Both the position numbers and the translations under genes were made by a program. The notes below the pieces were generated by a model, which was not told where the DNA came from, did no database searches, and saw only the letters and a list, made by a program, of their open reading frames with translations. From positions 16,922,945-16,982,944 of the forward strand of contig NC_087079.1 of NCBI RefSeq assembly GCF_026151205.1: 60,000 nucleotides of DNA. Direction: 5' to 3'. Source of the DNA: Bolinopsis microptera. Taxonomy: Eukaryota > Ctenophora > Tentaculata > Lobata > Bolinopsidae. Of the stretch, positions 1 to 13,100 are shown one piece after another (the first letter of the stretch is position 1; every line of letters begins with the position of its first letter).

Positions 1-2
1 GC

Positions 3-3000
3 AGTGAAATGAAAGACGTTTTGTACGGAAAATCAGAGCCTGATGAAATAGATCATCCAAATTCGAAGCAGCCTCTATCAAGACTTGATAGTGAAGGAAC
101 TGATATGAAAAATATTCTTTATTCTGGGCCAGAGTCTGGTAATAGTGATGATTCTAATTTAAAAGATCCATTGTCCAGGCTTGATAGTGAGGGAAGTGAA
201 ATGAAAGACATTTTTTATTCTAATAATTCCCAATCTAACGATCATATTGTTGCTTCAAATGAACCTGCTGGACAAATGAAGGAGCTCCTATACGGTGAGG
301 AGTCAACATCCGGCTACGGCTCGGCGAAACCTGGTGATTATGAAACAGAAACAGAAACTGAGATAACAGAAGAAAGTGTGACACCAACTCCATCTGTTAA
401 AGATGTGAAAAGTAAGGTGGATAGGATGAGAGAGATCTTGTATGGTCAGCCCCAGACTAAACTGAATGAGGAATCAGAAATGATCAAAAAATTTCCCAAA
501 TTTCCATCAGCGGTGAGTTTGTCAATATTATATTTTGATAATCACAGTTTCTACGATCCGCCAAGTAGTATTCAAACTCATGATTCTCAAATATCTAATT
601 AGCTAATTACTTAATTACTTGCAACTCTTGACTTACTAATATTTGATAACATATATAATATAATATATCCTCATCAACTTCTCAACTTCAGATGACTCTG
701 GTATCGACATGGATTATCAAGTACAGCCGATACAGCTTGCGTATCCAGAGTTGGAAACAGGTCCCAACCCAAACATCATGACCGATCGTCTAACTAAATA
801 TTACGTTGCTGAAGAAACATTTGACGAAGGTACACGATTTTTAGCTAAGGTTGTCTGCATCGAAATCGTCATGATGAGTATTTAAAGATTTAATTACAAG
901 TATCGATAAAGCCTATTAAAGCCTGTTAAAGGAATATAATACTGACAAGTGACAACTTGTTTATCATCGAGGATTAATTTACAAGTGTTTATTGTTTCAG
1001 ACGAGGTAGAAATGTACAGAACTTTAGAGATAACATTACGAAGGCTGCTTCTTCAACCGTTACTGCTCCAGACAGACCTGGTCAACGCTGCAGCTGTTAG
1101 ATACTTTGTAGATGAATTGAAGATAAACTATCACTTTGACGCTTTGAGGTAGGATAAACTTGCCTTGTACGGATGTTCACTGTCCACTGTCCAGCTTATG
1201 ATTGTTATTCTATCCGTAAATTTTGCTTCACAGTTTAGGTTAATTTAAGTCAGGCAACATCACATTCCTTAATTTCAGATCTTATCTTTGTATGAGTGAT
1301 GGAATGTTTGGTGACTCACTATCAAAAGGAATCTTTAAAATGGTATGTACGGCACGGTCAATTTTTTAAAGCAGTGTGAAGCACAATACAAAACGTACGT
1401 AAGTTCAAATTCTGCTATCCGTTCTTACTTCCAGATATTAAAATATCAGTAAACTATGACACACGAAGGATCGTTCTGCTAGGTGTTCTTATCACGTAAA
1501 GCATTTATTTAGATTGACAGTGGAATGGATCTAATGAGTTCCCCTGCTAAACTAAACGCTGTTCTTCACGAAGCAATGGAGTGCTCAAAAATCAACAACC
1601 ACTTGTTACTGGAAGGTGTTAGAAATCAAGGTTCGGTCCCTTAGCATCTCGCTTGTTTCCGTAAAGCTTTAGAAAATTTGAGCTATCGAAAAAGCACTCA
1701 AAACCATGTTTTTGGATTGTCCCAATTGGCCTAAACTTGGAGGGATTCCTTTACTGATCTTGTAACGCGCGAATACATTTTTGTTCTTAAAGTGAAATTG
1801 TTGACTCGAGCAGAAACATAAAACGCGCCTTGCGCGGCTCATCGTATCAATCATCAAATTCACGTGGTTTATTTCCTAGTGTCCGGGGATGTCCTTAACT
1901 GCTTGGTATTGAGATACGATGTTGAGTGGCCCAGCAACATCATCATTACTGACAACAGCTTGTACAAGTACAACGAGGTAACTCTTCAAACTGTAAAACG
2001 ATAGTTAATATCTGGATACTGGTGGGAACTACATTTGTTTTGGCACGTGACAGCAAATCTTTGTTTTAATTATTCGGTGCATCAAGTTGACAGGTTAATC
2101 AATGTCACGTGTCAAAAATCACCATTCACCTCCCCACCAGTATCCAAATATACTTGTTAATCCAAATAGCAATCTGCAAAAAAAACATCTTTCAGGCTTC
2201 AATCGTAAATTTTACAACATAATTTTCAGATATCAAGTTCCTCCTTCAACTCAAGCACGGCTGTTATGCTGGAAAAGATATGGTTTCGATTAGGGTAGGT
2301 AACTTTGTATATTGTCAGACGCTGTAAGCTGTTCGCCTACAATTCATGATTGAAATTTCTATATATTTTATAATTCCGACTTCGTGCACGACGCCGTACA
2401 TTTCAGCACTGCTCACACACGTTGTACCCTTCAATAATACACATGCCATACAACAATGTGCTTCTTTTTCCACTCCAAATTCCGACCTGATAACACCACT
2501 ACTCAGTTCGGTGGACCAAAAGGGCACATCGCCCCAAATCCGACGTTTACAAGTGTGCCGCTACGAAGTATCCCAATGTCTGCACGCGGTCCAGATCTAC
2601 ATGACTCACCAGCTACACAACATTTCCTGGCACGAGCTCCAGGCTGAGCTTAAGGGGGCCAGCAGTGTTTCACAGTTACAGGACGCTCACGAGAATTACC
2701 TCAACAACGCTCTTGAGAGGTTAATTTTGGTTACTTCATAGTTTAAGTTAAGATACAAGGTAACCCAGGTACCCAGGTAACCAGGTATACCAGGTAAACC
2801 AGGTAACCAGGTAACCAGGTAACCAGGTAACGCTCACGGAGAATACCTCAACAACGCTCTGGAGAGGTTAATTTTGGTTACTTCATAGTTTAAGTTAGAT
2901 GCGATGTTGCTTGGTATCAAAATAATCCTAAAACCTTCCAAATATTTTTTTAAATGGCTTTTTGTCGTAACAACCCACTTACATTAGTATTGCAAATTTA

Positions 3001-3566
3001 AAACCGCTCCTGATAAACAGATTACTTCTGGGCGAGAGCACGAGAGCTCCACACGACATAATACTAAAGATCTTCAAACATGTGACCTTGTTTGTAAGGC
3101 TCCTGGAAAGTGCAAAATTCTCCACGGACGTTCAGGGACTTGTGACACATCCTCATTTTGAAAAGATAATTCAGAGACACGATGACTTTACCAAGCAGGC
3201 TGTTTTTATTTTGAAAGGTTTGTAGCTGCAATGATTCCGCTGTTATTTGAGGATTATACCCAATATTTTTATTTTTTCGGTTGTTGTCAACAGTTCAACA
3301 TGACTTCGACAGTACAAAATAATCAAGAAACTCATTAACCACCCGATATTTCAGTGGCTGAAAGTTCGAACAACTCCGGCTACAAACCGTACATTGACGA
3401 GTTCATGCTGCGACTAGACTTCAACCATTACTACCAGTCCAGCAACACAATAGTAAAGAGACGCAGCATGGCAGGTCTTAACCTGCTGGGGAGTGGGAGC
3501 AAAGCTAAACTCACAAACTCTCTTAGCAGTCCTAATACTAATTTAGCTTCTAGGAGTGTCGTATGA
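3..3566 (+). CDS. TUBGCP6: gamma-tubulin complex component 6-like, 3' part
   Basis: Incomplete at the left edge. Exons I read: 3-512, 692-829, 1001-1148, 1279-1342, 1513-1615, 1880-1977, 2230-2294, 2507-2719, 3021-3217, 3355-3566 (TGA). Phases agree at every junction except the first (exon 1 ends in phase 0, the next needs phase 1), so a small exon or another donor is missing there. The first exon is a low-complexity acidic region with repeats of the form PLSRLDSEG..MK..LY, as expected for the repeat-bearing middle of GCP6. The later exons carry the GCP core, for example WPSNIIITDNSLYKYNE, then a helical part with YMTHQLHNISWHELQAEL and LFVRLLES. GCP6 is a subunit of the gamma-tubulin ring complex that nucleates microtubules at centrosomes. 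The repeats favour GCP6 over GCP2-5, but the exact paralogue is an inference. Confidence 0.85.
2761..2832. repeat. GTAACCAG minisatellite in TUBGCP6 intron
   Basis: About nine units of roughly 8 bp (ccaggtaa, some with single-base changes) in the intron after the exon ending at 2719. Each unit contains GGTAA, so the array offers many donor-like GT sites. Confidence 0.85.
2831..2900 (+). other. duplicated exon end plus splice donor of TUBGCP6
   Basis: About 70 bp nearly repeat the end of the upstream exon and the start of its intron (2684-2755): coding for ...ENYLNNALER, then the donor and the same intron text ttggttacttcatag. The two copies flank the GTAACCAG array, so the array and the duplication probably arose together. 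The copy has one extra base (acgga versus acga), which would shift the frame if it were spliced in. There is no obvious acceptor in front, so it is probably not an exon. Confidence 0.75.
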
Positions 3567-4159
3567 TTGCGTGGCAGTGAAATTTTAAGTCACATGTTAC
3601 ATTCTAAAATATTAACTGATAGCAAACAAAATACGAACATTGAGAGAATTGACTTAAGCTTAAATGTTTCGGCAGGTAGAATTTTGATGGATTGTTGTTA
3701 GATTTGGTAACAGTTGGGCTAGGTAAATACCTATTTTTATCTCATGGGCTTTGTAGGGTTTTTTGCAAATTCTTTTGACTTTTTAAAGATTGCAACTGCT
3801 ATTTTAATGATTATTATGTATATATATTATGTGTTATGTATTATTATGTATGATTATTTAAGTATTTATGAATTACAATTTTTTAGATTTGGTATTTTGA
3901 GTAAGTTTTGTCGTTTTTATCATTGTTTGTCATCGAAATAATATTGCTTATTGATTCAAACTTCGGATGGATTATAAAATTCTAAAGACGACTAATTTCA
4001 AAAGCTACCCAACGGTCAAAAGCTATTGCATTCTTGTCGAATGTTTGCGATAGATATGTAGATATCAACGATTTCCTCCTCCTAGAAATACAATGTCTAA
4101 ACGAAGACAAACTATTGGCAGCACTGCTTCTATCACGGACCACAAAAAGTCCAAGTTCG
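3567..4159. other. intergenic region, TUBGCP6 to LEM gene
   Basis: AT-rich and without coding signal in the first 400 nt. From 4093 a second ATG opens a different, Lys/Ser-rich frame (MSKRRQTIGS...) overlapping the LEM frame. It could be an upstream ORF or an alternative N-terminus; nothing here decides. Confidence 0.4.
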
Positions 4160-7100
4160 ATGAATCTGGAACTGATTGTAACGGAGGTGCCAGTCGCCGA
4201 CCTAACAAACAAACAACTCAGAAAATGTTTGGAGGACTTCGGTGAAATACCCGGTAGGGAAAAAGAGCATGTTTTCAAGTATTATTGTCTGATCGATGTA
4301 ACCGATATCACATCCCAGTCCCTGTCTTGGGAGGATTATCATGATAATATCCCAGGTCCAGTTATGCCGTCAACGAGAACTTTATACGAGAGACAACTGG
4401 AGAAATATCGCAACGGACAAGTTGCCCCTAAAGAGAATAAAACCACCGATAATCCTCCACTGAGACCTTCATTTCAATCCACTCCAGCCAGACCCGAAAC
4501 TAAAGGAAAATCTCTCGGAGCGAGGGCGTCTAAAAGAAAAGGTAAACTGGAGCTTGTGGATGATTCAAGCCCCGAAAAGCTAAGCCCAGTGAGTACCTCA
4601 CCACCAGTGGACATTGAGTCCCTTCCTGAGCCCCCCAGTGCTACCAGGAATCCTCGTATCAGTACACCTAAGATTAAATAACGTACACCACTCAAACCAA
4701 CCAACCACAACCATATCAATATCGAGAGTCTTTCCAACAAAGAAGTCCGGGATATGCTTGTTGCCAAGGGGGATACACCGGGACCAGTCAACGACAAGAA
4801 CCGAAAACTGTACAATGAACTCCTGGCTAAACACATCCGGGGCGGCCAGATTGGTAATTCGGGAAGGAGGATGTCAAGCGAAGGAAATGGGGGTCCGATC
4901 CATTCGTCAACCAGGATTGATCAGGCTGGCGAAAGGTCCGGGAGAGCCAACAGGACCAGGCCTATTGTAACCGGAAGTGGAAATAACTTTCCTCAGACAA
5001 TCCACGAAGGTATTTCTAAATCTAAATATTATTGAGCTACATAATAGATTTTAATCTATTCTCCATCTTGACATGATTCGGAGTGTTATACAATGTTTAT
5101 TATTATTGTACAGTGTAAATCAAGTAGTGTAATTAATTGGATTGCTCTCAATAATAAACTTTCAGAGCTGGCAGACTACCCAGAACCCGAAGATATGGAG
5201 ATACAGATAGACCCCTCCATGTGTGTATCCTATGTCAAGAGCCCGTATAAGAAGACAAGACGCAGTATTTGCAAGGTACGGAGAGTAAATTTATTAGGTG
5301 GACATTTAGGAAACTGTTTTGAATATCATTCAAGATTCGACAAGAATAGGTAAATCAGTCTCCAAAGCTATTAAAGGAGTAACCAGATTTGGAGGAAGCA
5401 AAGTCTACTAATATAACTTTTTATGCTATCGTACATTTCCAATACAAGAGTTGTTTTTCTAAAATAAAACAACTTTTCCTTAATTATAATTTCGACTGTA
5501 ATATCACCACTTTCTCCTCAGGCGCAGTTCACTGACATAGACTTTTTAGCGTTCTGTCCCTCCCCAATACCCTCAGTGCGGCCCTCCTACTACCACGACC
5601 TCCACTCCTCGGGGGTTCAGGGCCTTGTTACTCAGGATTGTAGCACTATGAGTCTTGTTAATGTTGTCAAGGCCGCGCAGGGTTCCGTTAGGATCTACGC
5701 AGGTACGTGAAAATTACAGGGGTTAACACAAACTTTTGTTGATTAAAAGTTTTTAAGATACATACAACATTTTACGATACATAGGTAAATTTGTGTTTTG
5801 GGTACACTGAATAAGCTTTAAGCCAAACCTTTATGAACTTAACACAGCCTATTTCTTATACTCTCCGAACTAGGCTTGACCGTGGACACCGTGGACGAGA
5901 GCCGTCTTGCAGTGTCAAACGCCCTACAATGTGGTAGCGACGCCGTTGTTATCAGTTTTAGTAAACACGACTGTTCAAATGCTTCTTCGTTCGCTTTTAC
6001 CATCAAACAGGTATCTTCAATTTTAATTTCAGTTTCAATTTCAATCACCTGTTCGCCCAAAATCCAGACCAAAAGTTCAGCTTTTCGCAAATTACAAACT
6101 ATTTACCCCCTCAGCTGATGGAGGGCCACTTGACGGCTTCATACTTCTACCATCACAACCCTGCCACAAAGGCCTGCCCCATTAAAATATCCAAACTTCT
6201 TCTTGAGTAAGTACTAAGGAGTAACAGTCTTTGTTTCGTTTAAATTTCAAAAAATTATCTCGAATATATATTCATGATCACAACTCGACGATATTATAAT
6301 TATATCTAGATATATTATATATATATAGACAGTTTTACTTTAAATTTAAACGTCTTCGGATTCGTATCGACAATACTTTCAAATTTTCCCCATATATCCA
6401 GACAGAACAATGGATTCCAGGGAGTGTTTATCTCTCCAGATACAGAAGAGCGACTACTTCTTTTGGAGTCTCTGGCGATCAAGATATACGAGACAGATAC
6501 CACCAAAATATTGAGATCTCTGGCTCATGGCATAGATTCTTGTCTAGTTATGAAGGTTGGTAATTACACATTAAGATGCTGTCGTGCGATTGTTAACTTA
6601 TAGTTGATTTTCATACGGACAGATTCTCGTTAGATTCAATCGGCAATCTACATACAATTATATACTAAATCAGCAATGCGCTAACTCATCCCAAAACAAA
6701 AGTGTTAGTTACTGTTTAGGACTAAGTAAACAAATAATTAAATATTAAATATTGTAGGATTGATTGCTATGCCGGTAATCAGAAAGTTAAAGGAGGAGTA
6801 CTACGAAGGGAACACGTCAGAATCCTGCAGACTTCAGCTCATTTTGTGCAGGTTAGAATGAAAATGTTTATTTACAAAACAATTGCATGAGTAAACACAA
6901 AACAGTTACATCAATTTCAATAAAATATGTAAAACGTAAAATATGGATGGACAAATACCATGAATATCCACAATCCGAGAACATAAGGATTAAAATTTAT
7001 CACTCTCAAACCAAGTGAGCTATTGAGTCCTATTAGGATTCAGAATCTGTCCACACTCCACAGTCCACATCCTTTTGTTTTCGTAATGTTTTCAAATGAT

Positions 7101-10100
7101 CTCAACACGGCTGAACGTTGACTCGTCCTATCGACGAGCTGGGATTAACAGTATTTGTATCAACATCCAGTGGGTATTCAGCTACCACCACTGCCACCAC
7201 TGCCTCCACTGCCACCTGATCCATGCCTTCTATGCTTCTTATAATGTTCTCGATGTGTAGTTGAAGGATATTCGGACATACTGATTGGTTGTCCGGGAAG
7301 AGAGGGCTCATTAAAGGCAGGGTTAAAAGCAGGCTGCTGAGCCCAGAGTGAATGAGGCTGGTAGTTGTAAGCAGGTTGTGCAGGTTGTGCAGGTTGTGCA
7401 GGTTGTGGAGGTTGTGGAGGTTGTAGGTAATCCCCTGATACTGGGTACGTAGCTCCTGTGTACCCGCCAGGGTGCGGATTGGCAGGGTAAACTTGGTGTC
7501 CATTGTAATCCTCGACAACAGTTCGGTGTTTGAAACGAGATCTGCCACTTCCTATTCGCATGGCACCGTGGTGGTGAGTAGTGGTACTTTTAGCACAACA
7601 CATTCCACAACAGCAGGCACATATTATGATGAGCAGGAATATCACGCCGATAATAACCCCGACTGTCATAGCTAGTCCTTCTAAACCCATTTCTGATAAC
7701 GACAAATGTTGTCCGATTTACTTCAGATCAAAATGAATGTTGTTACGATAAGGTTCGAAAAGCAACGCAAAATTTCTGTTGACAAATGATGTGTAAATTA
7801 GCGTATGCTCCGACGCTCTGTTCGCTCCAACAATATGTACTATTCAAATATCAGGAAACCTTTAAAAAGTGATCGTATTCAGTATGCACGTACAAAACTA
7901 ATATAAGATTAAATGACAGTAAACTTGAGAAGATAAATCATTTGCTGGTCCATACAACATATGTTACATAGGTAACAAGCATCCGCTCAAGTTAAACACG
8001 TTTAATCAATTGAAAAAGAGTCAGAGAATCCATTATGACATAGTTTTGTACTTATAGGAGATCTTTATATATATGTTTCTATATAGTAATACATGTCATC
8101 CCTCCGCTGAGCGTGTATATTAGGTATAACAAGTCGGTTGAGGTCACAACTGATGCTTGCAATAGTGAGAGAAAAAGAACAGAGATGTGATCTTTTGCTT
8201 TTGGAATCAATTGAATCGAAAAGCAAAAATGCCGAAAGCGATTTCAACTTCGTCTTGCTTACCATCACACTCGTGTACTTTTAAATTAGAGCTCGTAACT
8301 TGTATAATACCGACAAATTTAAAGAACAAAATATCCTCACAAAACATTTCCAATGAATCAGGAGCGGAGGGCCCGTCTTAAAAATCTGGTATTGTCCAAG
8401 CGCACACGTTTAGTCGCTACAGTTTTCAGAACAAACCTAGCTGTCACCCTTACTAAGAGTAGTAGTACGAACAGTAAGATATCCATGGCTACATTCCATA
8501 CTGCCCCCCCTCACTACATCATCCCTACTCTCTCCCCGCAACACAGACTCGGCTGTTCAAGTTTCCAGCAGTAGTAGAAGACGAGGTTGATGAGAAAGAA
8601 GGCGGCAGAAAACAGAACAATAACCACCCACAGTTCCGGATGCACCATCAGGGGAGATGTCATATCGGGGCGTAGATCTGAGACAGAGGCAACGTTTAAG
8701 TGCGGCAAAATGTCGCATAAAGTGCGATGCCCTTCTTTCCTTAAATTGGTTAATGTGCGGCAAATTTATTGAAAAGTTCGGATCGAGTGCGCGGCGGGAG
8801 ATAGATCTGGGAATGTCTTTAGTTTGAGATGTTCGCAATTATAGAGTCTTTAATAAAGATAGCTGTTGGATACAAGTTCAGGCTGTGTGACAATATGACA
8901 TAGGAATGAATGCAGTCTCGGTGGGATAATTCTATTGTCTTAAATTCGTATAAATATTAAATATTTATATGTGCTATATCAATATTATTATTATGTTGTA
9001 CGATATACTGAGCATTGAGCAATGCTCAGTGAGCATGTTTACCGACAGAAATGTTCAGATGAATGGGAAGAGTTAATTTGTTGCGCTATGTTGGGATAAT
9101 TAAGAGTATTGTGCTCTTTGCTCCACTTTTATAGCCCGTGTAACTGATCATGCAGCATGATATGGTCATAGGTCATTCAGTCATTAGCTAAAGTGGTGAC
9201 AGAATGCCATATGCAGTATGCCAATATCTAGTTCTTTATTCTCCTCCAGACGGTTTGAATTTTCAATGAAAAGCTTTCCGAATACTTAGGATCGAACACA
9301 ATTTAAAAACAATAAACATATTTAAACGGTAATACAATTACAATGCATATTGCATACAGAATAAGGCAAGTCGAAAGATTACATTTGAATCGGGTGTTTA
9401 TTAGCGACTAATGACTATTACAGCCTATTTGAACGGGCACCACATTTTAAACAGTGCCAATATGGAGATCAGATTTACCAGAGATGCAGGACTGGAACAC
9501 AGTGAAAGTAGTGTCAAATTACTTTAAAATACACATGATAAGTGTTTCACAGCAATGCTGTTTGAAAGAATGTTATTTGTATTAATATCATGCGTATTTT
9601 CTGATATTTTATGTCAAAAAGTATCTGAAGCAATGAACAAGTTACTCATCCTTATCCTCCCTCAAGAAAAGGGTTCTTTTGACTTGTGAGATTAGGGAAA
9701 ACAGACTAGACGAGATGATTGATGGAAAATAAAAAAAATACACATTGCAGCACAAAGGGATCGTTCACATATTACGTAATCAATATTTTAGCAACTTTGA
9801 CCCCCCCTCCGTAATCAAGACCCAACCCCCCCCCCCCCCCCCCCCCCCCCCTCCTGGCAGTAATATTACGTAATATGTGAACGACCCCATATTTTAAATC
9901 CAAATAAACGGGTAAATTTTTACATTTCTTTTCAGACGTTGTATATAATTTAAATCTATGGTTCAGTTGACCAGAAACAAACAACCGAATCGACGCTATG
10001 GAAATTAATCATTTAAAATCTAATGTAACTTTCAATCTGTTATGCGCATCGGAATAAAACGATTACTGATCAAAAATGTATTGAAAATCACTTGATCTGG

Positions 10101-13100
10101 TATCTTCAAACAAATGACAATATTCAAACTATGATATTGATATTGATAATACTCCCACCCTATGTCCTACACTCACAAATAGATCGGTAAATGGACGTAT
10201 CCAACTCCCCAAACATAGCGACATTCGAACTGCACTCAACTCTGTAATCTGATAGTATTTGCGTGGCTTTTTATTCATACTCTGGTTTCCCAAAGTTTAC
10301 CCGGACCAAGAAAATGAGTACCATTTGCCCGTTCTTCCAACTCAATTTATCCAGATATTTGAAAGTAAAAACGTATGCTGCCTATCGTCTTGCAACCACT
10401 GCTGCTGCATTGAAAGAACTGCCAGGATTCCCCCTCTCGTCACGAGGGTTTCCTAACATATCTCTTCCGCGCTCGTCTCTAGACCTCCTTTCCGGACGGC
10501 TTTCTTCCTTCCCTAACCCTTCTAGCATCGGTATACTCGGTCCAAATTTTTTCCAGCAAGTGTGCAGTATAAGACTGATAAGGATAAATATTGCAGACGA
10601 TAGCGCCAGAATTAGCAATATTTCTGGTTCGTCCATTGGTTAAAAAACAACTGATACACGATGAGTTAAACGGACAGGATACTGTACAAATAAGTAATGT
10701 CCAGGTCGGAATGTCGCGAGCCCTTTTGTTCCTAGATTGTGGTTTACTCCTTTGTGTGTCCATCGGGATAATTGAAAGTATGAAACGCTATTCGCTGTTT
10801 GGCTTTAAGGCATGTGGAGTCCGAGCGTAATTAGAATATAATTTAATTTGATCTACCTACCTTTGAATGTAATGGTAAATGCATTTTATTTCCGACTGCT
10901 TGGCTAATGATTTAATTATCTTTAATCTTGGAACAATGAGGTTGTTGCCTGGCATTGCATTTCAGTTCATATCTGTTGTGACTGATTTTCATTGGACTAC
11001 ACCCTTTGTTAACGGAGTTAAGGCACGGTATTACTGGTTAATTAAATTAATGTGCGGACAGATAAATTAACAACTCAATTCAATTCTTGAGTAAGCTAAT
11101 ATATACTCGGCAGGGTGTGAAATATTTTTAATAATTTTTATTGGAAATATTTTTAATTGAAAATTTCCCACTAAGTTACAGGCGCCGGACACACAAAAAA
11201 CGGATTAGCAAAAAAATTGGCAATTGACAGTGAAAGTTAAAGTTGTTTAATACCATATAGTTATATAATAATGATCGAATTATAAATTGATATTATAATA
11301 TAATTAAGATATTATATACATCCAGTACATGTCAAATTCTGTAAAGGTAAAAACATCCGAAAAATGTTCTTCCATAATATAGCACATGCACACTGCACAG
11401 CGGATCAATCGAAGATATGGCTAATTCAATGTCATTCTCCTTCCAATATAAATGAAAAAATCGCCAATAACTCTTCCTCAATAAGTATTCCTTTGATCGT
11501 CGTCAACACTGCTCATTATGAAACTCATAAGAAGGCACCCGACGGCTATATGCCTTAGAGTCTTGAATCTAGAGGGTCCTCTTCAGAGAACCCTTTCAGA
11601 CCCTACCACTCGGTGTAGCTATTCGTCTCTCGTACTCACACATCATGACTACTCTCGATGCTTCCTGTCCTTTTTCCCATCCAAAGAACTACAGTAGTAA
11701 AAATTTCATATAAACTCGTCCCCCTTAGTGTCTACCGACCACAGCTGCTGCATTGAAAGAGCTAACCGGATGTTCACTACCATGGGCGGCGCTGGTTGAA
11801 TAATGCACCCGTTCCCTGACGTCTTCTCTTTTCCCACGCTCCAAATCTGATCCGAAAATCTTTGGTCCGTAATGTTTCCAACAAGATTGAAGTATAAGAG
11901 CAATAGTTATGAAAAGAGCTCCAGACAGAGCGAACACTAGGACGATCTCTGGTTTGTCCATCGGTGGAGATAACTGATATGAAAATATATTGATTTGAAC
12001 GTGATTTAAGTAAACGCCCGAACGAGACAGTCTGTGCAACTAGCTAAGATCCGGCACACATATAGGATGGGGTACCTTTGTTCAGCAGTTGCCGGTGTAA
12101 TATTATTCATTGTTGGTATAATTAACCTATTAATGTTATTGTGTTTTTGCTGCTCGCTGTCCTGGCCGAACTTTAGGTTATGGACATTTCCGGAAAAACC
12201 TTTTTGTTTTCACGTTGTCTTAGTTATGTCACGTCTCACTATGACTAACGCGACAAAAGGCTAGTATGTTTTGAGGGCTAGTGTTTCAATGATACTGTAA
12301 AGCTTTATTGACGTGGGTAACAACGGTGACAAGTTTGTATTGCCACGTGATAAAGGAAACTTGTCGACTGTCACGTGACAGCGATATTTTGATTACAATT
12401 TTCTAGTAAGTCGGATTTGTAAGCTGATTGGTCAATCGCTGTCAGTATAAGGCCACGTCATTTATATACCAAAAAATAAATCATGATTAATGATAAATTC
12501 AAAACATACAATGTAACCCTTAACAAACTCTACAGAGTAAATACGTTAATAAATCGTGAATAATGTACACTATACATTCAATAAAACTGGAAATAATGCA
12601 CCCGTCTAACATAGTCACATAATAATTAATATATAACATCCACAATTACGAGGAACAGGTCAACATTTCTGTATTTTTGTGACATGCGAGTTGCGACATG
12701 AAAAGCGCTGAAAAAGGCTATTTATTTTTATGACTAGTAGTAGAAATCTTGACACGGGTACACCATGATTCTAAAGTTGCAGTGCCAAAACGGGGCACCC
12801 AGATAAAAGATTGTGTAAACTGAAATAATGCTGAATAAATATGTTGCGGATTTCTAATTCAGCAATTTACTATGTTACAATAATGCTAGTCGTCACTAAT
12901 TGCATCCAAGATACCATTTATGCCATCAAGTCATAAGCAGTCTGCGGAAGGGTTTGGCTTCTTGGATACTGGCGGGAATAGACCGTAACAAGCGTACTAA
13001 AATTTGGTGGATCATGGCCAAAGAGGATTGTATCATCGACAACCAGCGTGAGAAAACAAGGGCTCACGTGATAGCATGAGGTATAAGTGGTCTAACGACC

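Noticed and set aside
12034-12264. Plus-strand frame with a hydrophobic helix (GVILFIVGIINLLMLLCFCC), divergent to the microprotein at 11961
   Set aside because: ATG at 12067 gives 65 aa, but the frame has no similarity to the cluster and lies on the other strand; hydrophobicity alone is weak. Worth keeping in mind if transcripts appear.
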